From the NCBI GenBank assembly GCA_046160305.1, contig JBJXGX010000393.1:1-64000 (forward strand): a stretch of 64,000 nt of DNA, given 5' to 3'. The notes under the pieces are model-generated. The model ran no database searches. It saw only the letters and a program-made list of their open reading frames with translations, and was not told the DNA's origin. Of this stretch, positions 42,410 through 51,380 are shown one piece after another. This stretch comes from SHXR01 sp046160305. GTDB lineage: Bacteria > Pseudomonadota > Gammaproteobacteria > Burkholderiales > SG8-39. The position numbers were made by a program, and so were the translations under genes. Numbering within the stretch: position 1 is the stretch's first letter; each line of letters starts with the position of its first letter.

Positions 42410-43498
42410 TCAGGGCGGCGGCAGCAATCGCTTCTGTTGAAATGCTCGGATAGCATTTCTGAACATCACCTCGGTGTCGATCACCTCGGTGAAGCCGGCC
42501 TGCATCAGCTTGATCGTCGAGGAGAACGCTGGCGCACCGGGAACAGATCGGCGGTATCCCATCTGATAATCGGCATACTCGAACGACAAGCCCACGAGTC
42601 TCTTCAAATCCGGCTCGACAAGGCGATGGCGGGCGACGATTGCATCCCAATGCGCCTGTCGCGGCGCGATCTCATTTTCGAGGCTCATTGGCTTGTCGCT
42701 GCCCGGCTGCATGCCGAGCGCGCCGGCGATGGCCGGCCAGACGTCTCGCCAAGTGAAGACATCGCCGTTCGCGACGTTGAATGTTTCGTTGCGCGCGCCT
42801 TCCGCCTCGCTTGCCCAGACTATGGCACGAGCCAGCACGTCCGCATCAATCGCCTGCGCCATGCGCTCCGGTCCACCGGGAAAGTGCAACGGCTCACCGT
42901 CAGCCTTCAGCATCGCACCATACGCACCGATCGCCGGAATGAGATTCATCGCGCTGCCGGTGGAAAAACCCAGGATCAATACGGGCCTGAAGATCGAGAA
43001 CACCCATGACTGCCGCCGCTGCCGCTCCCGGAGATAGTCCTCCTGGTTCCAGTAGAAATTCGGGATGTCGCGCGCCTCCGATCGGTCCTCGCGGGCCGGA
43101 ATCTTCATCGGGCGCACATGAACGCCATAGGCCTTGGTGCCCTGAAGCAGCGACACGTGGCGCAGCCCTTTCGCTGAATCAAGTAGAGGATCCATCAGAT
43201 TGCGCAACATGCGATCGTTGCGAGCGATCTGCTCGGCTTCCCGCCATCCGGCGACGAGCCCAGGTGCCTCGTAAAGAGCGGCGTAGATGACGTGCGTGAC
43301 GTGCCCCATGGCCCCGAATATTCTTTGACACGATTCGCGGTCGTTGAGATCGGTCGCAACAAACGTCGCGCCGAACGTCTCGTCTGGGCGGCGGCGCGAG
43401 ACGGCGATCACCTCGCAATCCCGCATGCTCGCGAAATTCTTCATGGCGGCATAGCCGACGAGACCTGTAGCGCCAGCTATGAGGACGGTCTTCGTCAT
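42410..43498 (-). CDS. PRISE-like short-chain reductase (NAD-dependent epimerase family)
   Basis: This 362-aa protein starts with the dinucleotide-binding motif VLIAGATGLVGYAAMKNF and contains the VSRRRPDETFG and FVATDLNDRESC segments. Tyr-containing KAYGVHVRPMKIPAREDRSE and NFYWNQEDYLRE place it with progesterone 5-beta-reductase/iridoid synthase-like (PRISE) enzymes, which reduce activated C=C bonds. It overlaps the truncated RraA gene by four bases and closes the decaying catabolic operon; it looks intact. Confidence 0.87.
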   Translation of the reverse strand: MTKTVLIAGATGLVGYAAMKNFASMRDCEVIAVSRRRPDETFGATFVATDLNDRESCQRIFGAMGHVTHVIYAALYEAPGLVAGWREAEQIARNDRMLRNLMDPLLDSAKGLRHVSLLQGTKAYGVHVRPMKIPAREDRSEARDIPNFYWNQEDYLRERQRRQSWVFSIFRPVLILGFSTGSAMNLIPAIGAYGAMLKADGEPLHFPGGPERMAQAIDADVLARAIVWASEAEGARNETFNVANGDVFTWRDVWPAIAGALGMQPGSDKPMSLENEIAPRQAHWDAIVARHRLVEPDLKRLVGLSFEYADYQMGYRRSVPGAPAFSSTIKLMQAGFTEVIDTEVMFRNAIRAFQQKRLLPPP

Positions 43499-43833
43499 CG
43501 AAATGAAGGTCCCATCGCAGCGATTTGCCGTGCGGCGGCCAGCGTCTGAGATAGATAGTCGCGCGGAACAACCACGACGCCGTCGCCGTCACCCAGCAGC
43601 ACGTCATCGATGCAATCACCGATATCTCCGTTCGGCGTACGGGCATCGGGCGTTCCACACGGCACGAACTGAACCGTGAAGACGCGTCCGCACAACGTCG
43701 TACCTGCCAAAGAAAGGCTCCGCAGCCCCGTGCATTGGCCCTTCACGCCGAGGCGATCGAGCGCATCGCTCACGACGGAAGTCGGCAACAATGCGAATTC
43801 CTTGGCGTATTCCTTAACAGGTTCCGACGACAC
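43495..43833 (-). pseudogene. RraA-family gene with internal deletion
   Basis: The reading frame (112 aa from the GTG at 43833, behind GGGAG) starts like an RraA/4-hydroxy-4-methyl-2-oxoglutarate aldolase protein: LLPTSVVSDALDRLGVKGQC, then GRVFTVQFVPCGTPD and GDIGDCIDDV. It then jumps straight to the family's C-terminal LLGDGDGVVVVPRD. Complete members have roughly 75 residues between these points, including the catalytic GxxRD region. The deletion is in frame, so a shortened product could be made, but it would lack the active site. Confidence 0.75.
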
Positions 43834-43864
43834 GGTGTTCTCCCGGGCGCTGCGCCGCGATTTC

Positions 43865-44517
43865 TTAACGGCGCGCGTTGGCAAACAGGGCGTACCACGC
43901 GGCGACAATGGCGTCCTTCTCCGAGCTTGGCAACGGACCCTTGGCCACCGCCGCGATGGCCTCTTGCAGATGCGAAAGCTCGGAGAATCCGGCTACGGTG
44001 GTCGATATACGTGGACCGGTGATGTTGAATCGATAGGCGATCGCCGCCATTGCCTGCGTCGAATCGATGCCAAGCCGCTTCACGAGTTTGGACGCGGGTT
44101 CGACTTCGCGCCGGTATTCGTCGGCATTGCGCGTGAATCCGCCCCCAGCATCAGGATATCGACGTGATTCGTTCGCAAGCGCCGTAGCGACTGATCGATC
44201 GATTCGATGACCTTTTTCGCAAGGCGATGCCGATCCGCCGGCATGATCTCGACCTTCGTGGTGATCAGCACTTCGCCGCGCCGGCCTTTCAACGCGCGCC
44301 CAAGGTTTTCTTCCGCGCGGCCGCGACCATAATCCGGTGACGTATCGAAGTAGTTCATGCCGGCGGCAATGGCCGCTGCGACGGCGTTACGCTGGTCCGC
44401 GGAACTACCAAGCACCATCAATCCGGCGTTGTCGCCGGTGCCAAAACCCAGTGCCGACGCCTGAAGTCCGGTCGTTCCAATCGGTCGGCGTGCGATCGAT
44501 CCCGTCAACGAACTCAT
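43865..44517 (-). pseudogene. aldo/keto reductase gene with internal deletion and frameshift
   Basis: The 5' part reads as an AKR N-terminus: IGTTGLQASALGFGTGDNAG, the catalytic Asp/Tyr region MNYFDTSPDYGRGRAEENLG, then VITTK-type VLITTKVEIM and HVDILMLG. Near 44147 homology jumps, in another frame, to the C-terminal part GGFTRNADEYRREVEPA, AAIAYRFNITGPRI and VAGFSELSHL. About 120 central residues of the barrel are missing and the frame is broken. The gene start overlaps the Rieske gene stop (ATGA), which shows the former operon coupling. Confidence 0.78.
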
Positions 44518-45797
44518 TGAGCGGACTGCCAGCGCACCTCGCCGGGTCGATAGAGCTCGGTCCAGTCCTTGACTACCGGCAACAGCCCATCGCGCGCGAG
44601 CAATCCCTTGTAATCGATCGTGTGCGCGAAACCTGGGACGGCCGCGCCTTCTCCTCTGGCTGCAATCAGCAGCAGGCGCCGAAAATGCACGATCGCCCGG
44701 TCAGCGGGGCCGAGGTGCTCCTTGGTGCGATCGACGATGCGCCCCATGCTCTCCTGCACTACGATGTCCTGCTGATTGACGCCCTTGATTCCAGTATGCG
44801 ATCGGCCTGTGGCCATGGCCGCGCGGTCCTGACCCCATTGCATTGCCGCAGACGCGAGCAGGAAATTCTGATCGTCCTTGTCTTGGCCGGGGACAAGGCC
44901 TGACCAGCCGATGAGACCCGCTTCATCAAGCGGCTCACGCGTCGAATAGCGGATGTAGAAGAAATGCGTATGCCCCTCGTCGATCGGCACGAAAATCTGC
45001 AGATCGCCAAGCGTTGCCGACGACGGGAAAGTCACGTAGGAAGGGAACGCGAACGCGGACGTTCGGATGTAGGCCGTGGTCTCAGGGTCAACGAGCGGCG
45101 TGCGAATCGCGGCGTAGACAAAGCCATAGTCGGTGTCGCGAAGCTGGATGCGCGGATGTTTGTCCACCGACGGCCGCACGAATCGCAACGCCGCGCCCGC
45201 CCCGACCGGCGAACTGGTCGATGTGGTCTTGCCGCTGACGATCTCATCGGAATGCAGATGCGAGGAATGCGAGGAATCGATGGCGCCTTCCAGCGACTGC
45301 ACCCAGTTTGCGCGGGCGTAGACATCGGCGATGACAACCTGATTTGCCGGCAGGTGCATCCACGGCATGTCGGGAAAGGGCGCACGCTCGCGCTCGACCT
45401 CGCACACATTGATCCACAAGAGGCCACCCGCCTCGCGCATGCGGGGTGCACGCACGCGCACCCGTGGGCGCCCGCCCGTCGCTGATTCGTTCGGTGCCTC
45501 CTTCACTTCACCATCCGACCCGATCAGCCAGCCGTGGTAGATGCAGCGCAGCCCCTGTTCTTCAACCCTGGCGAGCGTAAGCGAACATTGCCGGTGCGGA
45601 CATAGCTCTTCGAGTGCGACCAATTCATCGCCGCGGCGTGCGATCACGAAATCTTCGCCGAGCACCCTGACCTTGCGCGTGCATCGATCGTCAAGTTCGG
45701 ACGAGCGCCCAACCGGGTACCAGTAGCGCGACAAGGGCTCGTGTAACGGCGCACCAGGGCTGACACCGGTCAGCGCGCGGTTTTCATCATGGGTCAT
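44514..45797 (-). CDS. Rieske non-heme iron oxygenase, alpha subunit
   Basis: This 427-aa protein has the Rieske cluster ligands C66-P-H68 and C85-x-x-H88 (ELCPHRQCSL, LRCIYHGW) and a catalytic non-heme iron region DSSHSSHLHSDEI (about residue 175). Length and pattern fit phthalate/vanillate-type single-subunit ring hydroxylases or O-demethylases that need a separate reductase, which is not present. It is intact, unlike its neighbours on both sides. It should act on an aromatic acid or ether. Confidence 0.88.
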   Translation of the reverse strand: MTHDENRALTGVSPGAPLHEPLSRYWYPVGRSSELDDRCTRKVRVLGEDFVIARRGDELVALEELCPHRQCSLTLARVEEQGLRCIYHGWLIGSDGEVKEAPNESATGGRPRVRVRAPRMREAGGLLWINVCEVERERAPFPDMPWMHLPANQVVIADVYARANWVQSLEGAIDSSHSSHLHSDEIVSGKTTSTSSPVGAGAALRFVRPSVDKHPRIQLRDTDYGFVYAAIRTPLVDPETTAYIRTSAFAFPSYVTFPSSATLGDLQIFVPIDEGHTHFFYIRYSTREPLDEAGLIGWSGLVPGQDKDDQNFLLASAAMQWGQDRAAMATGRSHTGIKGVNQQDIVVQESMGRIVDRTKEHLGPADRAIVHFRRLLLIAARGEGAAVPGFAHTIDYKGLLARDGLLPVVKDWTELYRPGEVRWQSAQ

Positions 45798-45824
45798 GGT
45801 AGCGGCTTCATGCAGTCAACCCCA

Positions 45825-46260
45825 TCATTCCACTTTCGCACCGCTGGCACGGATGACCTCGCTCCAGCGTTCGCGCTCTTCCTTCATGAACTGCGCCATC
45901 TCTTGCGGCCCACCGCCCATCGCAAACATACTCAATTCCCGATGGTGGGGGCGTCCGGCCATTCCGGACTGCGCTTGGCGCCACCATACACAAGCAACCG
46001 GAGCTTACCGGCGCGAATTTGCGGGATCCCGGTGGCAAGCTCGCCGAACATGACTTCGCCCTCCCCGACCGCGAGGCCCCGCGGTGGTCGTGACGATGAT
46101 CGGCGCCCTCGCATCGGGATCGAAGTTGAGCTTGCCGTACAGACTCTTGGCATGTGGGAATGATCGGTTAAAGCTTGGGTCGTGGCAAGCGTGGCGGGCG
46201 TTGGTCCCGTGCCCCACCCGTCCACGTACCGACCGGGCGGAGTGATGTGAAGCGCAACCC
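45825..46260 (-). pseudogene. Bug/TctC receptor gene, multiply frameshifted and deleted
   Basis: Three frames must be combined to see the protein: GTNARHACHDPSF with SLYGKLNFDPDARAP (about 46100-46200), then VMFGELATGIPQIRAGKLRLL with PDAPTIGN (about 45940-46060), and finally FAMGGGPQEMAQFMKEERERW and VIRASGAKVE ending at 45825. All are typical Bug segments in the right order, but the signal peptide, the opening strands and much of both lobes are missing. It lies just upstream of the Rieske gene and was probably its uptake partner. Confidence 0.75.
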
Positions 46261-46282
46261 GCTCATCAGGCACGGTAATAGT

Positions 46283-46401
46283 ATGTCGGCGCATGCTTCA
46301 CGTCGTCGCATGATTCATGTCGGCGCATGATTCATGTCGGCGCATGATTCATGTCGGCGCATGCTTCATGTCGTCGCATGATTCATGTCGTCGCATGATT
46401 C
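46283..46401. repeat. seven tandem copies of a 17-bp unit
   Basis: Units with consensus ATGTCGGCGCATGATTC begin at 46283, 46300, 46317, 46334, 46351, 46368 and 46385. They vary only at a few places (GGC/GTC, GAT/GCT, one ATG to ACG). Across each junction the sequence CATGATTCATG is nearly palindromic. The array lies between the 5' ends of the ruined Bug gene and the ruined branched-chain receptor gene. The 17-base period excludes a simple coding repeat. Confidence 0.9.
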
Positions 46402-46478
46402 GTCGCGCCCATCCTCGCCTGCCGAGAGTAGGCCGAACAGAGCTGCCGTCCAACGCATCCTATACGAGGAAGAGACCC

Positions 46479-46901
46479 ATGAAGAGAGCCGCACTCACAT
46501 TGGCTACACTCGCATGCATCGCACAAAGCGTGCCGATCGCGACTGCCCAGGAGACCATCCGCATCGGCGAGCGATCACCGTACCTCATCCGCACGTTCTT
46601 CGCGATTCCGCAACTGTGCCGGCCGATGGCGCCCTACGCCATCAAGAACAATCTCAAGCGCATCTTCGTGGTGGTCGCCGACTTTGCGCCCGGCCATGAA
46701 TGCGAGAAGGTCTTCGGCACGGCCTTCATCCAGGCGCAGGGCACGATCCTCGGCAATTTGCGTATCCCGCTCAAGAACCCGGAATTCGCCGGATACATGC
46801 AACGCATTCGCGACGCGAAGCCGGAAGCCTTGTTGGGCATCGTGCCGCATGAATTCCAATGGCGACAGGACATCATCGGCCGGTCCTTTTGGTCTGGCTG
46901 A
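46479..46901 (+). pseudogene. branched-chain-type receptor gene (type 1 PBP) with internal deletion and lost 3' part
   Basis: An open frame of 140 codons begins with a good signal peptide (ending ATAQ) and QETIRIGER. It then jumps to the middle of a LivK-like protein: IRTFFAIPQLCRPMAPYAIK, FVVVADFAPGHECEKVFGTAF, and NPEFAGYMQRIRDAKPEAL. It ends in an unrelated short tail. Normal members are about 380-400 aa; the first roughly 100 mature residues and the C-terminal lobe are missing. Confidence 0.72.
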
Positions 46902-46926
46902 ATCGAGCTGCCACGCATTGCACACC

Positions 46927-47098
46927 ATGGATCACGCCCACTACCGCTATGACCCGGTCTCATCTCGACCATGACAGCTGGCTTGGCGGTGCGTCGCTCG
47001 CAGCTATCCGCGCGGTGGATGGCGTCTGGTGGGCGCAACCGGGCGAGATCACCGGCGCGTTCGCTTCGGCACACCCGCGCTTCACGCCGCCCGCATGA
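46927..47098 (+). pseudogene. polysaccharide deacetylase-family gene, deletion derivative with frameshift
   Basis: From the ATG at 46927 the frame reads DHAHYRYDPVSSRP, a typical start of polysaccharide deacetylase/allantoinase-like proteins, and then stops. One frame over, SWLGGASLAAI continues that N-terminus, followed immediately by AVDGVWWAQPGEITGAF, which is the family's C-terminal helix. Essentially the whole catalytic NodB domain is gone. Confidence 0.6.
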
Positions 47099-47909
47099 AC
47101 CCCGCGTCCTGACGCGCTCGAAACAAGGCGTTCGCTTCACGATGGGCGGCAAACGCTTCGTAGGTCGCGGGATGCTCGAGGCGCTTTTCCGGCACGAAGT
47201 GGCCGTAGCGATCTTCGCCCCGCACGAGCAGCGCGGTCGGTCGTGGCGCACCGAGCGGTTTCACATGCGCCGGGATGTAGCTGATGCCCAATCCGAGGCG
47301 CCGATCGTCGGTATTGTTCGGGCCGGATGAGTGCACGAGAAAAGTGTGATGCAGCGACATCTCGCCGGCCACAAGCGGCATGAAGGTACCGCTCGCCCGG
47401 TCGAACCGGTCGCTGATCCCCTGACCACGCTTGATCAGATTGCCCGGCGCGGGCTTGTCATCATGGGCAATCGGCCCAAGGCGATGCGTGCCGGCCAATA
47501 CCTGCATGCAACCGGCTTCCACCGATGCATCGGACAGTGCCACCCACGCAGTGACTTGCTCCGGTGGATCCAGAAAGAAATACGCGCCATCCTGATGCCA
47601 GCGCACGAATGCCGCCTGGCGCGTGTCCTTGATCCACATCGTTGCGTGGTAGGCGAGGATGTCCGGACCGATCAAATCCTCCACGGCATCGAGCACCAAC
47701 GGGTGGTGCACGATCGCGTCCGCCCACTTGAAGAGCAGATACGACTTCGATTTTTCAGGGAAATCGAGTGTATGTCCGGAGACGAGTTCGTAGGCTTCGA
47801 GTTCCCGCCGGAAGGCGGTGTATTCGTCCGGGTTCAACACTTGCGCCGGTGAGCAGAAGCCTTCCTCCCGATACCGGCGAACTTGTGTTTCGGTAAGCAG
47901 TTTCGGCAT
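47082..47909 (-). CDS. phytanoyl-CoA dioxygenase (PhyH) family protein
   Basis: This 275-aa Fe(II)/2-oxoglutarate-type oxygenase has the metal HxD in RWHQDGAYF (about residue 107) and a distal His in SLHHTFLVHSSGPN with a downstream basic residue for 2-oxoglutarate (NTDDRRLGLGISYIP). Family members hydroxylate acyl-CoAs and diverse small molecules; substrate here is unknown. It is divergent from the liv operon, and its 3' end abuts the ruined deacetylase gene. Confidence 0.87.
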   Translation of the reverse strand: MPKLLTETQVRRYREEGFCSPAQVLNPDEYTAFRRELEAYELVSGHTLDFPEKSKSYLLFKWADAIVHHPLVLDAVEDLIGPDILAYHATMWIKDTRQAAFVRWHQDGAYFFLDPPEQVTAWVALSDASVEAGCMQVLAGTHRLGPIAHDDKPAPGNLIKRGQGISDRFDRASGTFMPLVAGEMSLHHTFLVHSSGPNNTDDRRLGLGISYIPAHVKPLGAPRPTALLVRGEDRYGHFVPEKRLEHPATYEAFAAHREANALFRARQDAGFMRAA

Positions 47910-48124
47910 GGTGTGTGCCCTTTCAATCAGCCGACCATGATGTCCATGGTGCCCATGACGCCTGGCTCGGCAACTGTCGCCTCCGTTGATGCTACACCGG
48001 CGTGGGCGCGACCGACCAGCCGCATTCTTTTATACTCACGCGCATCGGTGCAATTCACAAGCGCTCGAGCGTGGCGCGTTGCACCGAATCCAACCGTCAA
48101 GAATCCATCGAGGAGACCCGCACC

Positions 48125-49342
48125 ATGGCCCAATCCAGATTCACTCGCCGCCAATTCGTCCAGGCAACCGGCGCGGCGGTCGGCGCGTTCGGTGTACCGA
48201 CCTTGCTCCGCGCGCAAGCGCGACCGATCAAGGTGGGCCTGGTCAACCCGATGAGCGGCTTTGTCGCATACAGCGGTGCGCAGTGCAGGCTCGGTGAGCT
48301 CGCAGCAATCGAAGAGATCAATGCGAGCGGTGGGATCAAAGCGCTCGGTGGTGCAAAGCTCGAAGCCGTGCTGGGCGACACGCAGTCGCGACCGGAAGTG
48401 GGCGTCTCAGTGGTGGAAAAAATGAATGAGGAAGGTGTTGCGGCGTACGTAGGCTGCTTTCAGAGCCCGGTCGCGCTCCCGGCCACACAGGCTGCGGCGA
48501 AGTACAACACGCCGTTCGTGATCGATGTCGGGGCATCCGACCTGATCGTCAATCGCGGTCTGAAGAACGTATTCCGCCTGAAGCCGGGCTTCGGCAAGTG
48601 CGTCGAGGACGCCATCGTCGCGCTCGGCGATATCAACAAGGCTGCGAACGGCATCGCCAAGACAGCGGTGCTCGTCCATGAAGAGTCGGAGTTCGGCACC
48701 GGTACCGCGAAGCTGCTCGCCGGCAAGCTGCCATCGATCAACATCCAGGTAGCCGAAGTCATGAAGCATGCGAATCCGACACGCGATTTTGCGAACGTCG
48801 CGTTGAAGATCAGGGGCTTGAAGCCTGACCTCGTGATCATGAGCAACTACCAGAACGAGTATGTGCTGCTCGCCCGAACTCTGCATCAGCAGAAGGTGGA
48901 TCTCGCAGGAATGTTCTCGGTGCTGGGCGGCGGCTTCAACTACAAGTTCGTGAAGGAGCTGCCCGAGGTCGCCCAATACATGATGGACTTCAATCACTGG
49001 TTCAATCCGAAGAGCCAGCGCGCGCTCGACATGAAAAAGCGTATCGAAGCGAAAGGCGATCTCTTCACATTCGAGGTCTACCTCGGCTACAACGCGATCA
49101 TGTTCCTCGCTGATTCGCTCGAGCGTGCCAAATCAGCCGGCAAGGAAGCGCTGATCGCCGCGATGGAATCGAGCACTTATGCGAACGATATCGTGCCGTA
49201 TGGTCCGACGAAGTTCGTGAACGGACAGAACCAGGGCGCGCAGGCCGCGCTCCTGCAGGCGACCAAGAGCGACATTGATGTCGTCCACCCATCTCAGTTC
49301 GCAAACGCCAAAGCGATTTTCCCGAAGCCGAAATTCGGTTAG
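48125..49342 (+). CDS. livK: branched-chain amino acid/aromatic acid ABC receptor (LivK-like)
   Basis: This 405-aa type 1 periplasmic-binding protein has a twin-arginine-like signal (FTRRQFVQATGAAVGAFG, cleaved near LLRAQA). The mature start is IKVGLVNPMSGFVAYSG, followed by LGDTQSRPEVGVSVVEKM, AVLVHEESEFGTGTAK and LKPDLVIMSNYQNE. AUG at 48125 is the signal start. In this lineage such systems often carry aromatic or other carboxylates rather than leucine. It is the first gene of the liv operon, with a 215-base gap to the next gene. Confidence 0.9.
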   Translation: MAQSRFTRRQFVQATGAAVGAFGVPTLLRAQARPIKVGLVNPMSGFVAYSGAQCRLGELAAIEEINASGGIKALGGAKLEAVLGDTQSRPEVGVSVVEKMNEEGVAAYVGCFQSPVALPATQAAAKYNTPFVIDVGASDLIVNRGLKNVFRLKPGFGKCVEDAIVALGDINKAANGIAKTAVLVHEESEFGTGTAKLLAGKLPSINIQVAEVMKHANPTRDFANVALKIRGLKPDLVIMSNYQNEYVLLARTLHQQKVDLAGMFSVLGGGFNYKFVKELPEVAQYMMDFNHWFNPKSQRALDMKKRIEAKGDLFTFEVYLGYNAIMFLADSLERAKSAGKEALIAAMESSTYANDIVPYGPTKFVNGQNQGAQAALLQATKSDIDVVHPSQFANAKAIFPKPKFG

Positions 49343-49357
49343 GAGCCCGTGTGGGTG

Positions 49358-49505
49358 CAGATGTAACCACCGAGACACCTAGGCATCAAGATTTCGTCGA
49401 AGCGCTGGTGGAACTGAACGCGCTGGCACGCACATAGGGACCATGCTTCAAAGAAATTCGATGGTCCATCCTGCTCACCCGGTGTCTCGATGCCTGGGTG
49501 GTTCA
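49358..49505. repeat. inverted repeat in livK-livH spacer
   Basis: ACCACCGAGACACCTAGGCA (about 49367-49386) and a related inverted arm (GGTGTCTCGATGCCTGGGTGGT, about 49481-49502) bracket the spacer. Pairing is imperfect. This could form a stem-loop that protects the receptor message and lowers read-through to the permease genes, a common feature of liv operons. Confidence 0.45.
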
Positions 49506-49557
49506 GGACTCTCGCCCGGAGTCTTGGCGCTTTGTCCTTCTGAGGCGTAACCCGCTC

Positions 49558-50427
49558 GTGGACCTCTCGATCCTCACTGCGGCGCTCCTCAATGGATTGC
49601 TGCTTGGCGGCATCTATACGCTCGTCGCCGTTGGCCTCACGCTCATCTATGGCGTGCTGCATATCATCAATTTCGCGCACGGCAGCCTGCTCATGATCGC
49701 GATGTACGCGGTGTACTTCATGCTCATGACATGGAAGATCGACCCGTACGCATCGCTTCCGATCATGGTGCTTGGCATGTTCGGGTTCGGGTACTGCCTG
49801 TACCGCTGGGTCGTCGGTCGCTTCAGTCACGGCAAAGACGAAAACATTCTGCTTATCACGCTCGGTCTCTCGATCGTCATCGAGAATCTCGCGCTGGCTA
49901 TATTCAAGGGCGACTCGCTCACGATCACGGTGCCCTACTCCGACATGATGGTCGAGCTCGGGCCCGCGCTCGTGCCCGTCCCCAAGATCGTGTCCTTCGT
50001 TGCCGCGATGATCCTCTGCGGCATTCTCGCGCTCGTGATGCGCAAGACCGATATGGGTCGCGCCATCCGTGCAGTCGCCAAGGAGCGACACGGCGCACAG
50101 CTCGTGGGCATCAATGTCGAGAAAATGTTCGCGGTCTCCTACGGCATCGGGCTTGCCTGCCTTGGGGCAGCCGCCTCGCTCCTCATGCCGATGTTCTATG
50201 TGAGCCCGAGCGTCGGGAACGTGTTCGTGATCGTCGCTTTCACGATCGTCGTACTGGGCGGCATGGGTAGCTTTCTCGGTGCGATGGTCGGCGGCTTGAT
50301 CATCGGCGTCACTGAATCGCTGGGCGGGCTCTACCTCGGTGAAGCGCTCGGTCAGATCGGCATTTCACTCATTTTCATCCTGATTCTGCTCTTCAAACCG
50401 ACGGGGCTTTTCGGGAGCGGCAAGTGA
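49558..50427 (+). CDS. livH: branched-chain ABC permease LivH
   Basis: This 289-aa membrane protein has about eight helices and LivH features: LLNGLLLGGIYTLVAVGLTL, VLHIINFAHGSLLMI, the EAA-like MRKTDMGRAIRAVAKERHGA and GAMVGGLIIGVTES. A GTG at 49558 after TGAGGC gives the expected N-terminus; GTG at 49498 would add 20 residues. Its last four bases overlap livM (GTGA). Confidence 0.9.
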   Translation: MDLSILTAALLNGLLLGGIYTLVAVGLTLIYGVLHIINFAHGSLLMIAMYAVYFMLMTWKIDPYASLPIMVLGMFGFGYCLYRWVVGRFSHGKDENILLITLGLSIVIENLALAIFKGDSLTITVPYSDMMVELGPALVPVPKIVSFVAAMILCGILALVMRKTDMGRAIRAVAKERHGAQLVGINVEKMFAVSYGIGLACLGAAASLLMPMFYVSPSVGNVFVIVAFTIVVLGGMGSFLGAMVGGLIIGVTESLGGLYLGEALGQIGISLIFILILLFKPTGLFGSGK

Positions 50428-51380
50428 ACGGCGTAACGCGCTGGTGGCCGCATCTGGCGCTGCTGGCGGTTGCGGCGATCTATCCGTTCGTATTCAAGAG
50501 CAACTTCGCCGTCAACTTCGGCGTGCTCGTGTTGATGTCGGCCTATCTTGGGCAGAGCTGGAACATCTCGGGCGGCTTTGCCGGCCAGCTCTCGTTCGGC
50601 CATGTCGCGTTCTTCGGCACGGGCGCCTACGCGGCAACGATCTTTCAGCTCAAGCTCGGCTTCAACCCTTGGCTTGGACTGCCGATCGCCGCGATCGCGG
50701 GCGGGCTCGTCGGCTGGATGATCGGCGTTTTGTCGTTTCGCGCCGGATTGAAGGGATCGTACTTCGCACTGATCACCCTCGCGTTTGCCGAAGTTTTCCG
50801 GATCCTGTCAAATTCGGTTCCGTTCACCGGAGCCGGGCTTGGTCTTCTGATTCCGCTCAAGCAAACGCCATCGCAGTTCCAGTTCGCAGAGCGGATCGGT
50901 TTTTATTTCGTGGTGCTCGCGCTTTGCGTGCTTTCCGTTGCGGTTGCGAGCTGGCTCAGCCGTTCACGGTTCGGTGCGCGCCTTGCGGCGATCCGGGAGA
51001 ACGAAGATGCCGCTCGCGCACTCGGAATCGACACCTACCGCGAGAAGGTGCGCGTAATGATCCTGTCGGGTGCACTCTGCGGCATCGGCGGGTGCTTCTA
51101 CGCCCAGTACTATCTCTACATCGATCCCACCATTTCATACAGCGTCGAAAAATCCGTCGAGATGCTGCTCGTCACCATTATCGGCGGCGCGGGCACCGTC
51201 TACGGACCCCTGATCGGAGCATTCCTCCTCACCGCGGTGGGCGAGATCACGCGTGCGCTCACGAACGTGCAAGGCCTCTCCCTCGTGGTCTATGGCGTGC
51301 TCCTGATCGTCATTATCGCGTTCCTGCCGAACGGCCTCATCGAGCTGTTCCGGCGCACCCCCACAAAGCGGATGCGATGA
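50424..51380 (+). CDS. livM: branched-chain ABC permease LivM
   Basis: This 318-aa permease has ten or so hydrophobic segments and LivM landmarks YLGQSWNISGGFAGQLSFGH, GLKGSYFALITLAFAEVFR and ENEDAARALGIDTYREKV. The start is GTG overlapping the livH stop; the stop overlaps the livG start. It pairs with LivH to form the channel. Confidence 0.92.
   Translation: MNGVTRWWPHLALLAVAAIYPFVFKSNFAVNFGVLVLMSAYLGQSWNISGGFAGQLSFGHVAFFGTGAYAATIFQLKLGFNPWLGLPIAAIAGGLVGWMIGVLSFRAGLKGSYFALITLAFAEVFRILSNSVPFTGAGLGLLIPLKQTPSQFQFAERIGFYFVVLALCVLSVAVASWLSRSRFGARLAAIRENEDAARALGIDTYREKVRVMILSGALCGIGGCFYAQYYLYIDPTISYSVEKSVEMLLVTIIGGAGTVYGPLIGAFLLTAVGEITRALTNVQGLSLVVYGVLLIVIIAFLPNGLIELFRRTPTKRMR

Noticed and set aside
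46283..46401. CRISPR array
   Set aside because: Units are contiguous 17-mers with no unique spacers, and no cas genes are nearby.
46317..46478. 54-codon N-terminal extension of the LivK-like remnant
   Set aside because: It only translates the 17-bp repeats; the signal peptide starts at 46479.
50444..51376. 310-codon N-terminal extension of LivG
   Set aside because: It lies wholly within livM in another frame; LivG has normal length from 51377.
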